Shown here piece by piece: positions 5,843 through 8,876 of a stretch of 8,876 nucleotides of DNA. The notes beneath the pieces were generated by a model. It ran no database searches and had not been told where the DNA came from. It was given only the letters and a program-made list of their open reading frames with translations. A program made the translations under genes and the position numbers. Each line of letters opens with the position of its first letter. Position 1 is the stretch's first letter. Source of the stretch: JBBRYK01 sp038237665 (GTDB lineage: Bacteria > Actinomycetota > Thermoleophilia > Gaiellales > Gaiellaceae); assembly GCA_038237665.1 (NCBI GenBank), contig JBBRYK010000102.1, positions 1-8,876 of the forward strand, written 5' to 3'.

Positions 5843-7234
5843 ATGAACACCGACGAGCGTCCGCTCCGCGTCGCCGTGGTCGGATCCGGCCCGGCCGGCT
5901 TCTACGCCGCCGGCGCCCTCCTCGCGTCGGAGCAGCCCGCCCAGGTGGACATGATCGAACGGCTGCCCACGCCGTGGGGGCTCGTTCGCCTCGGGGTGGC
6001 GCCGGACCACGAGAACATCAAGGCCGTCTCCCGCGCGTTCGAGCGGATCGCGACCCGCCCCGGCTTTCGGTTCTTCGGCAACGTCGAGGTCGGCCGCGAC
6101 ATCACCCCCGCCGAGCTGGACCGCCTCTACGACGCAATCGTCTACACGTTCGGTGCGCAGACCGACCGGCGCCTCGGCATCCCCGGCGAGGATCTGCCCG
6201 GCTCCTGGGCGGCTACCGAGTTCGTTGCCTGGTACAACGGCCATCCGGACTACCAGGACCTGGCCTTCGATCTCTCGCACGAGCGTGCGGTAGTTGTCGG
6301 AAATGGCAACGTAGCGATCGACTGCGCGCGGATGTTGTCACTGACCCGCGAGGAGCTGGCGCCGACCGATACGACCGACGCGGCCGTCGAGGCGATCGTC
6401 GGCTCGGGCATCCGCGAGATCGTCATGCTCGGGCGCCGCGGGCCGGCGCAGGCGGCTTTCACGCCGCCCGAGCTCCAGGAGCTCGGCGAGCTCGCCGGGG
6501 CCGACGTGCTCGTGGATCCGGCCGACCTCCAGCTCGACCCGGCGAGCGAGGCCGCGCTCGAGGAAGATCGAGCGCGCGCCCGCCGAAACGTCGAGATTCT
6601 CCGCGAGTTCGCGGCCAAAGAGCCGGCCGGGAAGCCGAGGGCGCTCAGGCTCCGCTTTCTGGTCTCGCCGGTGGCGATCCTCGGCGACGAGCGGGTCGAG
6701 GGCGTCGAGATCGTGCACAACGAGCTCGTCCTGGACGATCGTGGCCGGATCGTCGCCGTCCCGACCGACCGTCGAGAGGTCATTCCCTGCGGTCTCGTGC
6801 TGCGGAGCGTCGGCTACCGCGGTGTGGGGCTGGACGGTTTGCCGTTCGACGAGGCGACCCGGGTGATCACGAACGAATGCGGCCGCGTGGTCGATGCCAC
6901 CGGGCAGCCGGTCGCCGGCCTGTACTGCGCCGGCTGGATCAAGCGCGGGCCTACGGGCGTGATCGGGACGAACAAGAAGGATGCGACCGAGACGGTCGAG
7001 CTACTGCTCGAGGATGCCGAGGCGGGGCGGATCGGGCGCTCCGAGGTCGAGGGAACGCTCGAGGCGTTGCTCGAGGAGCGCGGCGTCGATCACGTCACCC
7101 ACGGGGGGTGGGAGGCGATCGACGCGGGAGAGCGCGAACGTGGAGCTCCTCTCGGCAGACCCCGCGTCAAGTTCCTCACCAGGGACGAGCTGCTCGAGGC
7201 GGCGCGGGCCGCCGCGGTGGCCGCCGACAAATGA
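5843..7234 (+). CDS. fprA: FprA-type ferredoxin/adrenodoxin-like NADP reductase (FAD)
   Basis: This flavoprotein exchanges electrons between NADP(H) and ferredoxin. The 463 residues are close to mycobacterial FprA (about 456). The FAD-binding Rossmann motif is VAVVGSGPAGFYAAGAL (10-26), followed by the family segment PTPWGLVRLGVAPDHENIK (42-60). The NADP-binding domain has VVGNGNVAIDCARML (151-165) and GRRGPAQAAFTPPEL (197-211), with arginines suited to the 2'-phosphate. The FAD-closing C-terminal motif AGWIKRGPTGVIGTNKKDA is at 363-381. All expected parts are present and in order. It starts at ATG 5843 with a leaderless-type promoter and stands alone, 302 bases after the Fe-S carrier and 66 before the secreted protein. 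Its ferredoxin partner is not in the window, and the direction of electron flow cannot be told. Confidence 0.94.
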   Translation: MNTDERPLRVAVVGSGPAGFYAAGALLASEQPAQVDMIERLPTPWGLVRLGVAPDHENIKAVSRAFERIATRPGFRFFGNVEVGRDITPAELDRLYDAIVYTFGAQTDRRLGIPGEDLPGSWAATEFVAWYNGHPDYQDLAFDLSHERAVVVGNGNVAIDCARMLSLTREELAPTDTTDAAVEAIVGSGIREIVMLGRRGPAQAAFTPPELQELGELAGADVLVDPADLQLDPASEAALEEDRARARRNVEILREFAAKEPAGKPRALRLRFLVSPVAILGDERVEGVEIVHNELVLDDRGRIVAVPTDRREVIPCGLVLRSVGYRGVGLDGLPFDEATRVITNECGRVVDATGQPVAGLYCAGWIKRGPTGVIGTNKKDATETVELLLEDAEAGRIGRSEVEGTLEALLEERGVDHVTHGGWEAIDAGERERGAPLGRPRVKFLTRDELLEAARAAAVAADK

Positions 7235-7275
7235 AGTTCCTGTAAATCCCGCGTTTTCACGGGGCCAACGGAACT
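7235..7275. repeat. Nested inverted repeat after fprA, possible weak terminator
   Basis: An outer pair AGTTCC (7235-7240) and GGAACT (7270-7275) encloses an inner pair CCCGCG (7248-7253) and CACGGG (7258-7263), with loop TTTT and one mismatch. It begins immediately after the fprA stop codon. There is no T run after it, so it is not a standard terminator; it could still slow or stop read-through. Confidence 0.35.
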
Positions 7276-7284
7276 CTCGCGCTG

Positions 7285-7334
7285 CTATAACGGCCGCGCG
7301 ATGAAGCGGGGTCTTCTGGTCGCGGCCGTTATAG
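7285..7334. repeat. Perfect 14-bp inverted repeat flanking the start codon of the secreted-protein gene
   Basis: CTATAACGGCCGCG (7285-7298) and its exact reverse complement CGCGGCCGTTATAG (7321-7334) enclose 22 bases that contain the ATG at 7301. The left arm contains a -10-like TATAAC; the right arm lies within the signal-peptide codons (VAAVI). It may be a DNA operator, or an RNA hairpin that presents the start codon in its loop when the gene is transcribed from upstream. Confidence 0.85.
7286..7291 (+). promoter_or_regulatory. Candidate -10 element for the secreted-protein gene
   Basis: TATAAC resembles a -10 hexamer and stands out in GC-rich surroundings. It ends 9 bases before the ATG at 7301, so an mRNA would have almost no leader, and no ribosome site is present. 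I see no good -35 element at 16-18 bases. The hexamer lies inside the left arm of the 14-bp inverted repeat. Confidence 0.35.
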
Positions 7335-8737
7335 TCGCCTTCCTCGGCACTGCCCAGCCGGGCCGTGCGCAGACGTGCGGACTCCCTGATAACCAGCCGC
7401 TCTGGATCGAGTTCTCGGACGGGTCGGTGCAGTTCCGAGATGCCGTCTTCGGCCACACCGGGGTGATCGCGGCGACGCGTGGCACGGCGGTCGCACAGTC
7501 GCTGCGCAAGCGCGGGGCGCAGACGACGTACTGGGAGATGAACCTGGAGAAGTTCGTCGGTACGCCTCAGGCCCCGGTCGACCCGGCGAACGTCCCCGCG
7601 GCCGCCGATCGGCTTTTCGACCAGGCCGTTGCCTCATCGGGCTGCTCGACGCCCTGGATCGCGCTGAACGAGATGCGCGAGCCCACGGCCCCCGTGCCCT
7701 GGAACGCTCAGACGCTGCAGTACCGCAACGCTCTCCTCGCCTTCCTGCAGCGGCTCGGTGCGCGCGGTGCGCGGCCGTTTCTCCTCGTGCCCTCGAATCC
7801 GAGAGGGCAGCTCGACGCGCCGGGCTGGTGGCGGGACGTCGCGCAGGTGGCCGACATCGTTCGTGAGGTGTATTTCCCCGCCCCCGAGATCGTCGCCCAG
7901 GGACCGCTGCTCGGGAGCCGGGCTCTGCGGGTGAAGATCCGGGCGTCGGCGCAGGTGCTCCTCGCGATGGGTGTTCCCGCGACCCGGGTCGGAATCATGG
8001 TCGGCTTCCAGTCGATCGGGATCTACGGGCGCGTCCGCTTGCAGCCGCTGTCGGCCTGGCTCGAGTTCGTCAAGCTGAACGCGCTCGCTGCGCGGCAGGT
8101 CGCCGCCGAGACGGGCATCGGCACGATCTGGTCGTGGGGCTGGGGGACGTTCAGCCCGGCCAGTGCCGACGCGGACAAGCCGACGGCGGCCTGTGTCTAT
8201 CTCTGGGCTCGCGACCGATCGCTCTGCAACGCCGCGGCCGTCGTGCCTGCCGATTTCAACCAATCGCTGACGGAGGGGCAGATCGCGCTCCCTTCGTCCA
8301 CGCAGTGCTCGGTCGGAACGAAGGCGATCTCGAAGGCCTCGCTGGAGGCGTACACCGCGATCGCAGGCTCGCGCCAGACCGCGTACGCGGCGCTCTTCAC
8401 GCGGCTCGTGCAGCGCGACGCCGTACCGGCGATCCCGGCGGCCGACGTCGCCGCCGCCGAGCGCCGCGTGATCAACGCCCGCTTCCGCGGGAGCCTGAAG
8501 GCCTACCTGGCGAGGCTCCAGGCTTCGAACGTCACGCGCGCGCGGGCGCGCGAGGTGCTGGCTGACGAGCTGCGCCGGGCGCGCCTCAAAGAGCAGCTCG
8601 GCGGTGCGCCGATCACGCCCTGGACGCTCGATCAGCAGACGAAGGCGCTGACGACCGCGACGTGCGCAGCAGACGAGTTGCCGCCGGTCAAGGACGTTCG
8701 TTTCGCGACGTACCTGCCCTTCCTCGCGCGACCCTGA
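7301..8737 (+). CDS. Uncharacterised secreted protein, possible TIM-barrel-like domain plus helical C-terminal region
   Basis: I do not recognise a named family. The 478-residue product starts with a Sec-type signal peptide: MKRG, a hydrophobic core (5-18), and likely cleavage near GRA-QT (23/24). About 30-290 alternates short hydrophobic strands with helices, for example PLWIEFSDG, GAQTTYWEMNLEKF, PWIALNEMRE, PFLLVPSNP, ADIVREVYF, RVGIMVGFQS and GTIWSWGWGTF. That spacing resembles a (beta/alpha)8 barrel of the glycoside-hydrolase kind, and Glu79, Glu124 and Glu127 are acidic residues at strand-like ends. A link (294-336) contains ACVYLWARDRSLC. About 340-435 is Arg/Ala-rich helix, with FRGSLKAYLARLQASNVTRARAREVLADELRRARL recalling the N-terminal helices of SurA-type foldases only loosely. 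The mature part has six cysteines (26, 115, 298, 309, 336, 455), enough for three disulfides. An enzyme, a binding protein or a foldase are all open. Coding character is clear: long, GC-rich, with sensible composition. Confidence 0.85.
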   Translation: MKRGLLVAAVIVAFLGTAQPGRAQTCGLPDNQPLWIEFSDGSVQFRDAVFGHTGVIAATRGTAVAQSLRKRGAQTTYWEMNLEKFVGTPQAPVDPANVPAAADRLFDQAVASSGCSTPWIALNEMREPTAPVPWNAQTLQYRNALLAFLQRLGARGARPFLLVPSNPRGQLDAPGWWRDVAQVADIVREVYFPAPEIVAQGPLLGSRALRVKIRASAQVLLAMGVPATRVGIMVGFQSIGIYGRVRLQPLSAWLEFVKLNALAARQVAAETGIGTIWSWGWGTFSPASADADKPTAACVYLWARDRSLCNAAAVVPADFNQSLTEGQIALPSSTQCSVGTKAISKASLEAYTAIAGSRQTAYAALFTRLVQRDAVPAIPAADVAAAERRVINARFRGSLKAYLARLQASNVTRARAREVLADELRRARLKEQLGGAPITPWTLDQQTKALTTATCAADELPPVKDVRFATYLPFLARP

Positions 8738-8810
8738 CTTAGTGGTCGTGCTCATAAGTTTCGTCACGATCGCTTGAAGGGTCCTCACCGTCGGTGTCGA
8801 AGACGGCGGT
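8738..8810. other. Spacer before a probable IS630-type element, possible insertion boundary
   Basis: This 73-base gap separates the secreted-protein stop from the transposase-like start. ACTTA (8737-8741) and TAAGT (8755-8759) form a short inverted repeat. If the element follows the IS630 habit of inserting at TA, its left end could begin right after the TA at 8740-8741. The other end is outside the window, so the boundary is only a suggestion. Confidence 0.25.
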
Positions 8811-8876
8811 ATGGCGAAGACTCCATATCGGATCGAGTTGAGCGAGAGCGAAGCTGGGGAGCTGCGGCGGCGGGCA
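8811..8876 (+). CDS. Probable IS630-family transposase, first 22 codons (runs off right edge)
   Basis: From ATG 8811 the frame reads MAKTPYRIELSESEAGELRR and continues RA to the window edge. This matches the usual N-terminus of IS630-type transposases and related helix-turn-helix proteins, where a basic start is followed by (R)I-x-L-(S/T)-x-x-E-x-x-x-L-x-(R)R before the DNA-binding helices. The catalytic DDE part lies outside the window, so completeness cannot be judged. It might instead be a stand-alone helix-turn-helix protein. Only a weak purine stretch precedes the ATG. Confidence 0.55.
   Translation, partial: MAKTPYRIELSESEAGELRRRA

Noticed and set aside
5611..7245. Plus-strand open frame of 544 codons overlapping fprA
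   Set aside because: It is one frame off from fprA, Arg/Gly-rich and motif-free, whereas fprA has all the expected FAD and NADP motifs.
7634..8788. Minus-strand open frame of 384 codons opposite the secreted-protein gene
   Set aside because: Very Arg-rich with no signal peptide, motif or ribosome site; the plus-strand gene has a clear signal peptide and balanced composition.

Overview
The window comes from a GC-rich bacterial chromosome. The gene content, the amount of GTG/TTG starts, the C-terminal Cys-rich A-type carrier and the style of the complex I subunits suggest an actinobacterium, most like the Thermoleophilia/Gaiellales side of the phylum. That placement is an inference from protein character, not from a search.

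Left half (about 1-4980, minus strand): the 5' half of a complex I (NADH:quinone oxidoreductase) operon, nuoA-B-C-D-E-F and the N-terminus of nuoG, which runs off the left edge. Every junction overlaps, by 1 to 8 bases, and four of the seven starts that fit best are GTG or TTG. The cluster-binding cysteines of NuoB, NuoE, NuoF and the visible part of NuoG are all present, as are the quinone-site His and Tyr of NuoD. The complex looks functional.

Middle (about 4981-7234): a short divergent promoter region separates nuoA from an A-type iron-sulfur carrier (ErpA/HesB type) on the plus strand. After a hairpin-rich 302-base spacer comes an FprA-type ferredoxin/adrenodoxin-like NADP reductase. The erpA and fprA promoters share one layout, TYGGAG-N17-TAnnCT-N6-ATG, which predicts leaderless mRNAs. 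A carrier that delivers Fe-S clusters, beside a respiratory complex that needs many of them and a flavoprotein that moves electrons between NADPH and ferredoxin, makes a coherent redox neighbourhood.

Right end (about 7235-8876): an uncharacterised secreted protein of 478 residues, whose start codon sits between the arms of a perfect 14-bp inverted repeat, followed by the first 22 codons of a probable IS630-type transposase that runs off the right edge.

Most of the window is core metabolism. I see no defence system, CRISPR array, tRNA or rRNA. The least explained items are the inverted repeat around the start at 7301, the secreted protein itself, and the structured spacer at 5541-5842.
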